Notes: generated by a model from the letters alone, not told the origin. Positions 16,563-25,931 are shown, numbered from the stretch's first letter. The stretch is 38,188 bases of DNA from an uncultured Bacteroidales bacterium (GCA_947072905.1 CAMTKF010000025.1:1-38188), one strand, 5' to 3'. Made by a program: numbers and translations.

Positions 16563-17126
16563 TTATTGCTTTCGGCTACGGATTCGGCTCAGGCTTACCG
16601 GAGTGATTCCGAGGTACGATGCCAGGTTTTCGAGCGGGATGCGGTTGAGCAGGCGAGGCTGTTGTCTGAGCAGTTGCTCATAGCGTTCGCTACCGGTGGT
16701 AAATAGTTGTGGTATCAGCGATTTTTCGGCTCTGAGTATTTCTTTTTCTGCGAATTTGCGTCCCCAGTTAGCCAGATGTATGTCTTGTTTATACAGTTGG
16801 TGTAATTCTTCTGTCGAAATTTTGTACAGCGTGCAATCTTCAATGGTTACTATATTTTCATATCCCGGCAATCCGTTTACGTAGCTTTGCATCGACAAAG
16901 CCACTGATCCTTCTTCACCAATCCAGAATGTTATGTCGCGGCCTTTGGCATAGCAATATGCGCGTACAATTCCTTGTGCTACAAAGTAAACATCTTGGCA
17001 AATCTTATCGGCTTCGACTATCATGGTGCCTTTGCCCACTTCAAGTCTTTGCACCTTTTCAGTCATAATACGCAGCGACAGGGGTGGCAGCGGGTATATA
17101 TTATTCAATATCTCTGTCAATTCCAT
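16563..17126 (-). CDS. Crp/Fnr-family transcription regulator
   Basis: The 187-residue protein has an N-terminal cyclic-nucleotide-binding-type beta-barrel (residues about 20-120, including DVYFVAQGIVRAYCY) and a C-terminal helix-turn-helix (LENLASYLGITPVSLSRIRS). Bacteroidetes members of this group often regulate stress or metabolic genes without a known ligand. It is divergent from the SMR transporter gene, with 68 bp between the two starts, so it may regulate that transporter and its downstream PNPOx partner. That link is by position only. Confidence 0.88.
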   Translation of the reverse strand: MELTEILNNIYPLPPLSLRIMTEKVQRLEVGKGTMIVEADKICQDVYFVAQGIVRAYCYAKGRDITFWIGEEGSVALSMQSYVNGLPGYENIVTIEDCTLYKISTEELHQLYKQDIHLANWGRKFAEKEILRAEKSLIPQLFTTGSERYEQLLRQQPRLLNRIPLENLASYLGITPVSLSRIRSRKQ

Positions 17127-17194
17127 ACGCGAATTTACGAAATTATCAAATGTAAAGAGACGTTTGATCTGTATTAATTAATTTTGCCGTCGTT

Positions 17195-17515
17195 ATGAAC
17201 TGGATTATTCTTATAATTGCGGGACTTATGGAGGTTGCATTCACCTTCTGTCTCGGAAAGACCAAGGCGGCTGTCGGCGCCGGTGTGTATTGGTGGTGGG
17301 CCGGATTTTTGGTTTCGCTTGCTTTAAGTATGTATCTGATGGCCCGCGCGGCTAAGACAATACCGATAGGAACTGTATATCCGGTATGGACCGGTATTGG
17401 AGCGGTGGGAGCTGTCATAATCGGAATACTTTTCTTTAATGAACCCACCACATTCTGGCGCTTGTTTTTTATAACTACACTTATTCTCTCAATAATCGGC
17501 CTTAAGGTATTTTGA
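17195..17515 (+). CDS. Small multidrug resistance (SMR) family transporter
   Basis: The 106-residue protein is entirely made of four membrane helices, the size and layout of SMR proteins, which work as proton-coupled dimers exporting small cations. The conserved glutamate of helix 1 (AGLMEVAFT, E13) and the GTVYPVWTGIGAVG motif in helix 3 are present. The latter resembles the SugE/Gdx branch (guanidinium exporters) as much as drug exporters, so the substrate is open. A -7-like TAATTTTG at 17179-17186 lies just 8 nt before the ATG. The stop is followed one base later by the ATG of the PNPOx-like gene, so the two form an operon. Confidence 0.88.
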   Translation: MNWIILIIAGLMEVAFTFCLGKTKAAVGAGVYWWWAGFLVSLALSMYLMARAAKTIPIGTVYPVWTGIGAVGAVIIGILFFNEPTTFWRLFFITTLILSIIGLKVF

Positions 17516-17516
17516 T

Positions 17517-17993
17517 ATGGAACATAAGATGCGACGTTTCAGACAGCAGCTCTCCCCGGAGCGGTCTGTAGATATATTGAACAATTGCACAAACGGCATT
17601 CTGTCGCTTGTCAATGCCGACGGCTCGCCCTACGGGGTGCCTATCAGCTATGTGTATGACAACGCCGGACATATCTTCATGCACAGCGCAGCCGCCGGCC
17701 ATAAGATTGACTGCATCAATCACGACCCGCGCTGCTCATTCTGTGTGGTGGCGCAAGACCTGATTGTGCCAGAGGAATTCACCACTTACTTCCGCAGTGT
17801 GATAGTGACGGGCATGATAAGGATTCTCACAGACCCTGAAGAGATACGTTCGGCCTTGGTGTGCCTGTGCGACAAGTATTGTCCGGGCATTGATCCCACC
17901 GGCGAGATCAACAAGTTTATCAAGGCTGTAAAGGTTCTAAGGTTAGATATTGACGAAATCACAGGCAAAGAGTCGATAGAGCTGGTAAATTAG
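17517..17993 (+). CDS. Pyridoxamine 5'-phosphate oxidase-like flavoprotein (NimA-like)
   Basis: The 158-residue protein has the split-barrel flavin-binding fold of the PNPOx/NimA family: an ILSLVNADGSPYGVPISYVYD strand pair, then HSAAAGHKIDCINHDPRCSFCVV. The HSA..GHK motif is typical of family members that bind FMN; some relatives reduce nitroimidazoles. It begins one base after the SMR gene stop, so the two are co-transcribed, perhaps as a small detoxification unit. I would not claim nitroimidazole resistance from sequence alone. Confidence 0.85.
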   Translation: MEHKMRRFRQQLSPERSVDILNNCTNGILSLVNADGSPYGVPISYVYDNAGHIFMHSAAAGHKIDCINHDPRCSFCVVAQDLIVPEEFTTYFRSVIVTGMIRILTDPEEIRSALVCLCDKYCPGIDPTGEINKFIKAVKVLRLDIDEITGKESIELVN

Positions 17994-18042
17994 TTTGGAT
18001 TTTTTTAGTAACTTCGCAATCAATAACTAAAAAAATACCGAC

Positions 18043-18921
18043 ATGGAAATACGCAATCTTGAACATATTGATTTTGACTCGATATTCCATGGTTTTGAAA
18101 AAGCATTTGCCGATTACGAGATTCACTTTGAGAAAGAAGAAGTGCGCGCCTTGCTAAAAAGGCGCGGATATAATCCACAGCTTTCGTTCGCAGCCTTTGA
18201 CCGGGGTGAGATAGCGGCTTTCACCCTCAACGGCACAGGCAGCTTCAACGGCATCCCCACAGCATACGACACAGGTACCGGAACCGCAAAAGAATATCGC
18301 GGCCAAGGCATCGCCGGCAAAATCTTCGCTCATTCCCTACCCTTTCTTAAGGAAGCCGGTATCCGCCAATATGTGCTCGAAGTGCTTCAGAACAACCTTG
18401 GTGCCATATCAGTCTACCGCAGGCTGGGGTTTGAAACGACAAGGGAATTTGATTGTTTCAGACAATCCATTTCGCAGATCGACTTTTCGGGCAACAATGC
18501 CGAATGCACAATCAGTCAGACCGATACCGATACAATAATACGGGCGCGGCACTATTGCGGCCTTCGTCCCTCGTGGCAAAACAGCTTTGACTCCATAATC
18601 CGCGGCAGTTCCGGACTCACATGCTTGGGTGCATTTGCCGGCGACACCATGACCGGATATTGCGTATTCGACCGCCTCTCCGGAGATATAACGAGTATAG
18701 CTGTAATGCCCGCTTACCGCCGCAAGGGCACCGCAACGCGTCTGCTGCACGAAGCTGTCATGATGATGAAAACCGACTTTATAAAGGTCTTGAATATAGA
18801 CACCTGCGACCATCAGCTGCACGCATTTCTCAAAAACATGAATATACCGGTTGTAAGCAAGCAGTATGAAATGAATCTGCCGTTTTATAACAACTCTACG
18901 CCCAATGAATTGAGGTCTTAA
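18043..18921 (+). CDS. Double-domain GNAT N-acetyltransferase
   Basis: Two GNAT domains are fused in 292 residues. The first (about 1-145) has the acetyl-CoA loop YRGQGIAGKIF followed by LGAISVYRRLGF. The second (about 150-285) has YRRKGTATRLL. The substrate is unknown; tandem GNAT proteins acetylate small molecules or protein N-termini. A -7-like TAACTTCG at 18009-18016 lies 26 nt before the ATG, so it is probably transcribed from its own promoter. Confidence 0.85.
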   Translation: MEIRNLEHIDFDSIFHGFEKAFADYEIHFEKEEVRALLKRRGYNPQLSFAAFDRGEIAAFTLNGTGSFNGIPTAYDTGTGTAKEYRGQGIAGKIFAHSLPFLKEAGIRQYVLEVLQNNLGAISVYRRLGFETTREFDCFRQSISQIDFSGNNAECTISQTDTDTIIRARHYCGLRPSWQNSFDSIIRGSSGLTCLGAFAGDTMTGYCVFDRLSGDITSIAVMPAYRRKGTATRLLHEAVMMMKTDFIKVLNIDTCDHQLHAFLKNMNIPVVSKQYEMNLPFYNNSTPNELRS

Positions 18922-18971
18922 ACATCGTCTGCCGCATCTCTGTTATTAATATATCATACAACTAACAGACA

Positions 18972-19538
18972 ATGAAAAGACTCCTGCTGATAGTAGACCC
19001 ACAGGTCGATTTCATCTGTGGCGCCCTGCCGGTGCCGGGCGCCGAGACTGCCATGAACAACCTGGCCGGATATATCACCGATAACAGCGGCAGATATATA
19101 CACAAGGCAGTCACTGCCGACCGCCATCCCTTCAATCACAGCTCGTTTACCGAGTACGGAGGGATGTGGCCGCGGCATTGCGTCCACGATACTGTAGGGG
19201 CTGCTATATGGCAACCGGTATTCAACGCCTTGTATAACTCAGCCGGAGAGGTCTCAATGCTGTATAAAGGACAGATTGCCGACATAGAGGAATATTCCAT
19301 CTTCAAGAATCAGCAAGCTGCCGCCGCCATCGACCGACTGATCCGCGATCTCGGCATAGAACAGATTGATATATGCGGACTGGCCGGCGACGTATGTGTG
19401 AACGACACATTGCGTGATGGTATAGCCCGCTATGGCAGCGGCATGTTCAACGTCCTAATTGATTTTTCGCCCTCAATAGACAGAGGTGCAACACTTTACA
19501 AAACCATCAATGAAAATCGACTCAGATGCGACAGATAA
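18972..19538 (+). CDS. pncA: Nicotinamidase
   Basis: This isochorismatase-fold amidohydrolase converts nicotinamide to nicotinate for NAD salvage. The catalytic triad is visible: Asp in VDPQVDF near the N-terminus, Lys in YKG near residue 98, and Cys in GDVCVNDT near residue 142. Metal ligands are in the TADRHPFNHSSF segment, and WPRHC is also typical. The 188-residue length is normal. The last 13 bases overlap the next gene, nicotinate phosphoribosyltransferase, which uses its product, so the pair forms a complete two-step route from nicotinamide to nicotinate mononucleotide. Confidence 0.92.
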   Translation: MKRLLLIVDPQVDFICGALPVPGAETAMNNLAGYITDNSGRYIHKAVTADRHPFNHSSFTEYGGMWPRHCVHDTVGAAIWQPVFNALYNSAGEVSMLYKGQIADIEEYSIFKNQQAAAAIDRLIRDLGIEQIDICGLAGDVCVNDTLRDGIARYGSGMFNVLIDFSPSIDRGATLYKTINENRLRCDR

Positions 19539-20731
19539 TAACTCATTTCACAGACGACGACCTGTATAAATTCACCATGTGCTGCGCGGTGATAGAATGT
19601 TTTCCGCGCACACAGGTAAAATACAGGTTCAACGACAGGGATAACACGGTTTACCCACCCGGCTTTGCCGAGCTTGTGGCCGAGCAAATAGCCATGCTCG
19701 AGAATTTAAGGATAAGCGATGAGGAAATTGCATTCATGCGCGAGAAATGCAACTACATTCCGGCATGGTTCATGAGCTATCTGCGCGGATTCCGTTACGA
19801 CCGCAGGTGGACAAAGGTGTGGCAAGACCACGAGGGACATCTGCACATTGAGTTTGAGGGGAGCTGGAGCGATACTATACTTCTTGAAGTTAAAGTACTG
19901 GCCATAGTGTCGGAACTCTACTACATGGTGACCGGGCAATCCAAATCATTTGATTACGAAGACTATTACCGACGGTCATACGCCAAGGCCGGGCGACTGA
20001 TTGAGGCAGGATGCCGCTTCAGCGATTTCGGCACCCGCCGCAGAGCTTCAGCCGAGGCTCAGGAAACCGCAGTAAAGGCTATGGCCGAATGCAACAGGAG
20101 CCATAAGGGTCCCGGCCGATTCACCGGCACAAGCAATGTATATCTCGCCATGAAATACGACCTTACACCCATAGGCACTATGGCTCATGAATTCGTATGC
20201 GCCATAGCGGGCATGTACGGTCCGCTGATGGCCAACCACATAGCCATGACCAAGTGGGCGCAGACCTACAGGGGCGCGTTGGGCACATTCCTTTACGACA
20301 CATACGGCTGGCAGATTTTCAGCCTTAATTTCTCAACTGATTACGCCAATATGTTCAAGGGCTTGCGCGTTGACAGCGGCGACAACTGCGAGCAGCTCAA
20401 TCTCATAGTTGAGAAATATCGTTCGCTGCACATTGACCCGAGAACAAAACAAATCGTATTCAGCAACGGGCTGAATGTGGATAAAGCCATCGCCATACAG
20501 AAATATGCAGCCGACAGATGCCAACCCTCGTATGGCATAGGCACTCACTTCACTAATGATTTTCCGGGTATACGTCCACGCAATATCGTCATAAAATTAA
20601 CAGAAGTGAAAATCACCGAGTCGTGGCCGTTCTACTCCAAGACTTGCAAGCTGAGCGAGGATAAGGGCAAGTATTCCGGTGACCCGTCTACAGTAAAAAT
20701 CTTTATGGAAATACTACGGATGAATCATTAA
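19526..20731 (+). CDS. pncB: Nicotinate phosphoribosyltransferase
   Basis: This is the Preiss-Handler enzyme that joins nicotinate to PRPP, with ATP hydrolysis, to give nicotinate mononucleotide. The 401-residue length and motifs fit the PncB family: FTMCCAV near the start, the FSDFGTRRRAS segment, FTGTSNVYLA, the phosphorylated-His region TMAHEFV, and DSGD with FSNGLN in the phosphate-binding half. It overlaps the nicotinamidase gene by 13 bp. Confidence 0.95.
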   Translation: MRQIITHFTDDDLYKFTMCCAVIECFPRTQVKYRFNDRDNTVYPPGFAELVAEQIAMLENLRISDEEIAFMREKCNYIPAWFMSYLRGFRYDRRWTKVWQDHEGHLHIEFEGSWSDTILLEVKVLAIVSELYYMVTGQSKSFDYEDYYRRSYAKAGRLIEAGCRFSDFGTRRRASAEAQETAVKAMAECNRSHKGPGRFTGTSNVYLAMKYDLTPIGTMAHEFVCAIAGMYGPLMANHIAMTKWAQTYRGALGTFLYDTYGWQIFSLNFSTDYANMFKGLRVDSGDNCEQLNLIVEKYRSLHIDPRTKQIVFSNGLNVDKAIAIQKYAADRCQPSYGIGTHFTNDFPGIRPRNIVIKLTEVKITESWPFYSKTCKLSEDKGKYSGDPSTVKIFMEILRMNH

Positions 20732-20772
20732 CGCTTATTCCTTAACGTTTCACCCCATACCGACATAGCATC

Positions 20773-21687
20773 ATGGAGCATACCGATAACCATCACCACC
20801 ACGAGGCTGAGATCAGCAATCTCAACACGGCCTTTAAATTGGGCATAGCGCTCAATACGATATACGTTGTGATTGAAGCCGCATTTGGTTTCTACTACAA
20901 CTCCATGGGTTTGCTTTCCGACGCCGGACACAACCTGAGCGACGTAGCCACACTGGTCATAGCGATGATTGCCTACAAGATGGCGCAGCGTCCGGCCACC
21001 GAGCGCTACACCTACGGATTCCACAAAATGACCATACAGGCCTCGCTTGTCAATGCCGTGCTGCTGCTCATAGCCGTGGGTGCCATTTTGGTTGAAAGCA
21101 TATCAAAGCTTATACATCCGCAGGCTGTCGACGGCGATGCCATAGCATGGGTTGCCGGTGTGGGTGTCGTGGTCAACGGAGTCACGGCCTGGCTTTTCAT
21201 GCACGACAAAGACCGTGACCTGAACGTGAAGGGAGCGTTCCTGCACATGGCCGCCGACGCACTTGTTTCGGTTGGTGTGGTAGCATCGGGTATCATAATC
21301 CACTTCACCGGCTGGTATGTGATAGACCCGATAATCGGTATATGTATCGCCGCGGTCGTAGGATGGTCGACCAAGTCGCTGCTGCGCGAGAGCATGCGCA
21401 TGTCGCTCGACGCTGTTCCCGAGGGCATTGATTACGAGAAAGTGAAAGGGGCGATAGCTCATGTAGACGGAGTACGAAATGTGCACCACCTGCATATATG
21501 GCCTCTGAGCACCACCATAACCGCCATGACCACTCATGTGATAATAGACAATCCGGCACAGATTGACAGAGTGATAAACGACATCCGTATGAAAATGCAG
21601 CAAATGGGTATAGGCCACAGCACTATCGAAGCCGAGACCAAGGTGTCGTCTGCCGAAAAGACCGAATCCAACCCTACAATACTTTAA
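20773..21687 (+). CDS. Cation diffusion facilitator (CDF) family metal transporter
   Basis: The 304-residue protein has six membrane helices and a cytoplasmic C-terminal domain, as in CzcD/ZitB-type Zn(II) exporters. Metal-site residues are visible in helix 2 (SDAGHNLSDV, H and D) and helix 5 (HMAADALVSVG, H and D). The N-terminus is His-rich (NHHHHE), which fits metal binding at the cytoplasmic face. It lies 41 bp after pncB in the same direction and may be co-transcribed, although its function is unrelated. Zinc is the most likely substrate, by family. Confidence 0.93.
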   Translation: MEHTDNHHHHEAEISNLNTAFKLGIALNTIYVVIEAAFGFYYNSMGLLSDAGHNLSDVATLVIAMIAYKMAQRPATERYTYGFHKMTIQASLVNAVLLLIAVGAILVESISKLIHPQAVDGDAIAWVAGVGVVVNGVTAWLFMHDKDRDLNVKGAFLHMAADALVSVGVVASGIIIHFTGWYVIDPIIGICIAAVVGWSTKSLLRESMRMSLDAVPEGIDYEKVKGAIAHVDGVRNVHHLHIWPLSTTITAMTTHVIIDNPAQIDRVINDIRMKMQQMGIGHSTIEAETKVSSAEKTESNPTIL

Positions 21688-21720
21688 ACTCTAAACTTTA
21701 AATTTAAAATTTAAAATTCC

Positions 21721-21728
21721 TACCTTTG
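21721..21728 (+). promoter_or_regulatory. -7 box of the AlkD-like gene
   Basis: TACCTTTG fits the Bacteroidetes -7 consensus and ends only 4 nt before the ATG at 21733, so a transcript from here would be nearly leaderless. I see no good TTG 19-21 nt upstream in the AT-rich flank, so the promoter is only half supported. Confidence 0.4.
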
Positions 21729-21732
21729 CATA

Positions 21733-22500
21733 ATGATTTATGCAACCGACATAGAGAGTACCCTGCACGCACTGTCCGACGAGCGACGGGCAAGGCAATT
21801 GCTGCGCTTCTTCAAAACCGCACCGGGTCAGTATGGCGAAGGCGACATATTTCTCGGAATCAACAATCCACAGGTAAGGCAGGTGGTGAAAGAGGCTTGG
21901 AAAGAGACTCCGCTCTGCGAGGCTGTCAAACTCGCCAAATCGCCATTTCACGAAATACGTCTGTGCGGACTGCTTATATTGCAGGAGCACTACCTCAGAG
22001 CCATGAAGAAGAAAGACAGCGGCACGATGGACACGATTTTCGGCTCATACCTTGAGCTTCATCCCTTTATCAACAACTGGGACCTGGTGGACCTGTCGGC
22101 AATAAAGATAGTCGGGAACCATGAGGTACTCAACCCAGGCATCAAATTGATGGATGAATGGATCATACCGCAGGGCCACACCCTCTGGCAACAGCGTATT
22201 GCCATGGTGAGCACATGGATGCTTATACGCAATGGCAGAGCCGATATATGCTTCAACCGGGCCAAATTTCTGCTGTCGAGTCCTCACGACCTGCTGCACA
22301 AGGCCGCCGGATGGATGCTGCGCGAGGCCTGGAAGAAAGGATATCGCGATGATTTACGCGATTTCCTCGAAACCAACTCAGGTGCAATGCCCTCGGTGAT
22401 GCTGAGCTACGCTTGCGAGCAAATGACCGTAGACGAACGCCACAGGTGGCAACAGCTCAGAAAACAGGCACGACAAAGTGCTTGTCAGGCCGGCATGTAG
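21733..22500 (+). CDS. DNA alkylation repair protein (AlkD-like glycosylase)
   Basis: This 255-residue, wholly helical protein is of the HEAT-like-repeat DNA glycosylase family that removes alkylated purines without base flipping. The typical NNWDLVDLSA segment (active-site Trp and Asp) is present, followed by the QRIAMVSTWMLIRNG helix. It is slightly longer than the commonest AlkD proteins. The 3' end is followed 15 bp later by the stop of the convergent AraC-family gene. Confidence 0.9.
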   Translation: MIYATDIESTLHALSDERRARQLLRFFKTAPGQYGEGDIFLGINNPQVRQVVKEAWKETPLCEAVKLAKSPFHEIRLCGLLILQEHYLRAMKKKDSGTMDTIFGSYLELHPFINNWDLVDLSAIKIVGNHEVLNPGIKLMDEWIIPQGHTLWQQRIAMVSTWMLIRNGRADICFNRAKFLLSSPHDLLHKAAGWMLREAWKKGYRDDLRDFLETNSGAMPSVMLSYACEQMTVDERHRWQQLRKQARQSACQAGM

Positions 22501-22515
22501 ATGATATAAACTTTT

Positions 22516-23373
22516 TTATTGATTACTTATCTGTCTGTTTCTGTATTGTATAGGCGACATGCCTGTCTGTTTCCTGAAGATACGACAAAGATACGAAGGA
22601 TCGTCATAATGCAATCTCTCAGCAATTTCCTTCACGGTCAGCTCAGTTGTATCAAGCAGCATTTTAATCACGAGGCATAATTGGATGTTTATCTGTTCCT
22701 TGGCAGAAACCCCTAAAATCCGTTTGGAGATTATATTCAGGTAATTGGGCGATATATTGAGTTTCTTTGCGTAAAAAGCCACATCATGGTGACTGGTATG
22801 GTAGCGGTTGAGTAATCCAAGAAAAATACTGGAAATCAGCCATGCCCTGTTTTTCGTGTGATTGATTCCGGGCACACCAAAATGTGATTCAGCAAATTCA
22901 GATATTATCATCATGAAATTCTCCACCTCATTAAGCATCACCTTTTCGGCAGTGTCCTCCGAATATTTGGCATTAAGCCATTCAACAGATGCAAACCAGC
23001 GTTTTGCCATGTAACGCGCATCTCTATCCAACGCAAAAACCGGTGTAGTGTATACGTAATCCCAAAACCGGTTGGAGGTGATAAGAAAGAATAAATCTTG
23101 AGCGGTGTCAAAGTCAACGGAGATGAATTTTGCCAGAAAATCGTCCGACATCCTGGTCAGAACAGTTACTATGTCGAATACAATGAATGCCATATCTCCG
23201 GTGTGCATGACACATCGGCCGGAATTGCTTGTGATTTCCATCTCTCCCCGTTCGCAAAACAATATAATACAGCCATCCACCGGAAGCATTTGCTTTACTT
23301 CCCAACTGTTCTTATCTATTGCACCGATATGAAAGTGCTGTACTCTCTCTGATGGTATTTTTTCTTTCTTCAT
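22516..23373 (-). CDS. AraC-family transcription regulator
   Basis: The 285-residue protein has an N-terminal cupin-like sensing domain (about 1-160). A C-terminal AraC double helix-turn-helix follows, with VAFYAKKLNISPNYLNIISK in the first and VKEIAERLHYDDPSYLCRIFRKQTGMSP in the second. It is divergent from the MATE transporter with 138 bp between starts, so it probably controls that exporter, a common layout in Bacteroides. Its ligand is unknown. Confidence 0.93.
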   Translation of the reverse strand: MKKEKIPSERVQHFHIGAIDKNSWEVKQMLPVDGCIILFCERGEMEITSNSGRCVMHTGDMAFIVFDIVTVLTRMSDDFLAKFISVDFDTAQDLFFLITSNRFWDYVYTTPVFALDRDARYMAKRWFASVEWLNAKYSEDTAEKVMLNEVENFMMIISEFAESHFGVPGINHTKNRAWLISSIFLGLLNRYHTSHHDVAFYAKKLNISPNYLNIISKRILGVSAKEQINIQLCLVIKMLLDTTELTVKEIAERLHYDDPSYLCRIFRKQTGMSPIQYRNRQISNQ

Positions 23374-23387
23374 ATCACGTTCTTACT

Positions 23388-23419
23388 GCAAAGTTACGCA
23401 TGATTGGGTGTGAAAACAA
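23388..23419 (-). promoter_or_regulatory. Promoter of the AraC-family gene
   Basis: On the minus strand, TTG, 20 nt, then TAACTTTGC matches the Bacteroidetes promoter pattern. It starts about 15 nt upstream of the ATG at 23373. Confidence 0.65.
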
Positions 23420-23483
23420 ATATAGTTATAAAAAGTACCCGTATTGTGCAGATTTATACCATTTACAATTTTTGAATTGGCTG

Positions 23484-23492
23484 TAACTTTGC
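23484..23492 (+). promoter_or_regulatory. -7 box of the MATE transporter promoter
   Basis: TAACTTTGC on the plus strand is followed 19 nt later by the MATE ATG at 23512. No clean TTG stands at the expected upstream distance. A weak -33 fits a promoter that needs an activator, such as the divergent AraC-family protein; that is inference. Confidence 0.5.
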
Positions 23493-23511
23493 ACTCTCAA
23501 ATATCATCTGT

Positions 23512-24873
23512 ATGGAAAGAGATAAACTTGATTTCGGAAACGGAAAAATAAGACCGCTCTTCATGGCTATGTTTTTCCCGACTTTGATAGGCATGTTCTT
23601 CAATTCAGTGCTTTGCATCTGCGACGGTATGTTTGTGGGTCATGGTGTGGGCGCCAATGCACTGGCCGCCGTCAATATCGTGGCACCAATCTTCCTGATA
23701 TGTACAGGTATCGGGTTGATGTTCGGTATAGGTGCTTCTGTAATCGGTGGCATACGCATGGCGGAAGGGAACGTGAAGGCCGCAAGAATCATAATGACCC
23801 AGGCTTATATTGCCGGAGCCATCATATTCGGAGCGGTCATCCTGTGTTCATTGCTGTTCACCCGCCCGCTGCTGTATCTGCTCGGTTGCAGTCCACTTCT
23901 TGAAGATCTTGCCACCGATTACCTGCTATGGTTGCTCCCCGGACTCATGTTCTTTTATATGCAATCTGCCGGCATGATGCTTATCAGGCTTGACGGTTCT
24001 CCCCGTTATGCAATGAGTGTGCAGATTGTGGGGGCGGTCTTCAATATTTTTCTTGACTGGTATATGGTTTATCCTCTTGGATTGGGAATAAAGGGTGCAT
24101 CTATGGCTACTTCAATCTCCTGTATAGTCGCCGGAATTATGGTTGTGGCTTATTTCCTGTTTTTCTCCGACAAATTGAAATTCTATCCTCTCCGCCTCAC
24201 TGTTAAGTCTCTCAAGCTATCTGTCAGAAACACCGGATACATGGCTAAAATCGGCTTCGCCACTTTCATCGCCGAACTTGCAATGGGTGTAATGATGGTT
24301 ACAGGCAATTACATGTTTTTATCATTTCTGGGTGAAGACGGTGTGGCCGCATTCAGTGTCGGTTGCTATCTGTTCCCACTCATATTTTCCATAAGCAATG
24401 CCGTGGCGCAGGCTTCCCAACCTATTATCAGTTACAATTATGGTGCCGGACTCACAGAACGTGTGCGTCAGGCATTGAATGTGGCATTGGTGGCCGCTAT
24501 ATTCTGCGGATTGGCAATATCCTTGGTGATGTGGGGTGGTTCGGGAATCCTGACCGGTATATTCCTCGATTCCTCGGAAAATGCCTATGGGATTGCAAAG
24601 GTGGGATTGCCGCTGCTGGGACTGTGTGCATTGCCATTTGCGCTTAATATCACATTTATTGGATATTACCAGAGCTGCGAACGCGCTGTACGTTCCATCA
24701 TATATATGTTGCTCAGAGGAATCATCTTAATGATACCCGGATTCATTATTCTACCTGAAATAATAGGGTTTCCAGGCTTGTGGCTGGCAATACCCTTGTC
24801 GGAGCTGCTTACAATGATAATCATAGCCGCAGGCTACCTCATGCGCAGGGGTACGCTTACAGTCAATTCTTAA
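23512..24873 (+). CDS. MATE family efflux transporter
   Basis: The 453-residue protein has twelve predicted membrane helices in two related halves, the layout of MATE (NorM/DinF-like) exporters driven by sodium or proton gradients. Family features include the early FFNSVLCICDGMFVGHGVG segment and the SQPIISYNYGAG motif in the second half. It is divergent from an AraC-family regulator, and its 3' end overlaps the convergent nitronate monooxygenase-like gene by 11 bp. The substrate cannot be told from sequence. Confidence 0.93.
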   Translation: MERDKLDFGNGKIRPLFMAMFFPTLIGMFFNSVLCICDGMFVGHGVGANALAAVNIVAPIFLICTGIGLMFGIGASVIGGIRMAEGNVKAARIIMTQAYIAGAIIFGAVILCSLLFTRPLLYLLGCSPLLEDLATDYLLWLLPGLMFFYMQSAGMMLIRLDGSPRYAMSVQIVGAVFNIFLDWYMVYPLGLGIKGASMATSISCIVAGIMVVAYFLFFSDKLKFYPLRLTVKSLKLSVRNTGYMAKIGFATFIAELAMGVMMVTGNYMFLSFLGEDGVAAFSVGCYLFPLIFSISNAVAQASQPIISYNYGAGLTERVRQALNVALVAAIFCGLAISLVMWGGSGILTGIFLDSSENAYGIAKVGLPLLGLCALPFALNITFIGYYQSCERAVRSIIYMLLRGIILMIPGFIILPEIIGFPGLWLAIPLSELLTMIIIAAGYLMRRGTLTVNS

Positions 24874-25837
24874 AGTCAGCCATAAGCTCTTCCACTATCT
24901 CAGCCACAGGTTTGATGGTGCGGATGGTGGAGATACCGGTGTTGACACTTACGATGCCGTTTGTCACATCCCCATGGAGCATGGCCGGGCCCAGGCCGCC
25001 CTTTTCCATAATTTCTTTGTGCAGGGTCTCGGCCGACTCTCCGGCCAGCAGACGGCGGTTGTAGTCAATGGCAGCCGGTGTGGGCAGCGACCTTTCATTC
25101 GGCGCCACGGCTACTATCTCGTTGCCGCTGCCGGCCACAATCATGTCCTTGACAATCTGTGCCGCCGGGCATTCGGCAGACGTGATAAACCTTGTGCCTA
25201 CATAAACGCCTTGCGCTCCCAGGGCAAATGCCGCACGCACGCCACGGATATCGTTGATACCTCCGGCGGCCATCACGGGCACCGACTTCACGGCATCAAC
25301 TATCTCCGGAACTATGGTAAACGTGCCCATGCACCCCGCCGGAATCATGCCGCCTTCGTCAATGCCGGTAGCTACGATAATATCGGCTCCGTTATCCTCG
25401 GCCACTCGTGCCGATTCTGCTGTAGGATTTAGTTCGCGATGCACTATGATGCCCCCCGCAGCTTTTATGGCCTTGTAAATCACATCGTCAAATGTGCCCA
25501 CAAGGCAGTAGACATTCACATCGTTGGCCTTTGCCGCCGATATGGTTTTCATAGCATAGGCCCTGGTGCCGTCATCATGGGCCGAGAAGATATTTATACC
25601 CACCGGGGCGGATGTAAGCCGGCGCACCCGCGACAGCTCTATGCTTATACGTTCCTCAGTAGGGATTCTTCGGCCGTCGATTTCCTTGGGGCCGGCGTTG
25701 GGGCCGAGCACACCCAGCGCACCGGCATTTGACACCGCCGCCACCATTTCGGCGTTATTAATCCAGTTCATCGGAGCCTGTATCAGGGGGTAGCGTGTGC
25801 CGAGAATGCGGCATATTGTATTATCATTCATTTTCAT
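24863..25837 (-). CDS. Nitronate monooxygenase / FabK-like flavoprotein
   Basis: The 324-residue TIM-barrel FMN protein belongs to the NMO/2-nitropropane dioxygenase superfamily. It has YPLIQAPMNWINNAEMVAAVSNAGALGVLG at the N-terminus, ATGIDEGGMIP in the middle and PVMAAGGINDIRGVRAAFALGAQGVYVGTRF near the phosphate-binding end. The same superfamily includes FabK enoyl-ACP reductase; the catalytic distinction cannot be made here with confidence, because the His typical of class I NMO (EGGGH-type) is replaced by the EGGMIP segment. Its 3' end overlaps the MATE gene tail by 11 bp. Confidence 0.85.
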   Translation of the reverse strand: MKMNDNTICRILGTRYPLIQAPMNWINNAEMVAAVSNAGALGVLGPNAGPKEIDGRRIPTEERISIELSRVRRLTSAPVGINIFSAHDDGTRAYAMKTISAAKANDVNVYCLVGTFDDVIYKAIKAAGGIIVHRELNPTAESARVAEDNGADIIVATGIDEGGMIPAGCMGTFTIVPEIVDAVKSVPVMAAGGINDIRGVRAAFALGAQGVYVGTRFITSAECPAAQIVKDMIVAGSGNEIVAVAPNERSLPTPAAIDYNRRLLAGESAETLHKEIMEKGGLGPAMLHGDVTNGIVSVNTGISTIRTIKPVAEIVEELMADFKN

Positions 25838-25931
25838 GTATTTAAGAGTGTATTCAACATCATTAGAACAACTACGCCCTGCTGTGGGTTCATATATTTA
25901 TGAGCATCCGTTTAACTTGCACTGACGGGTT

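Noticed and set aside
20333-20548. Antisense open frames within pncB and other housekeeping genes
   Set aside because: Overlap well-supported genes on the plus strand and have no features of their own.
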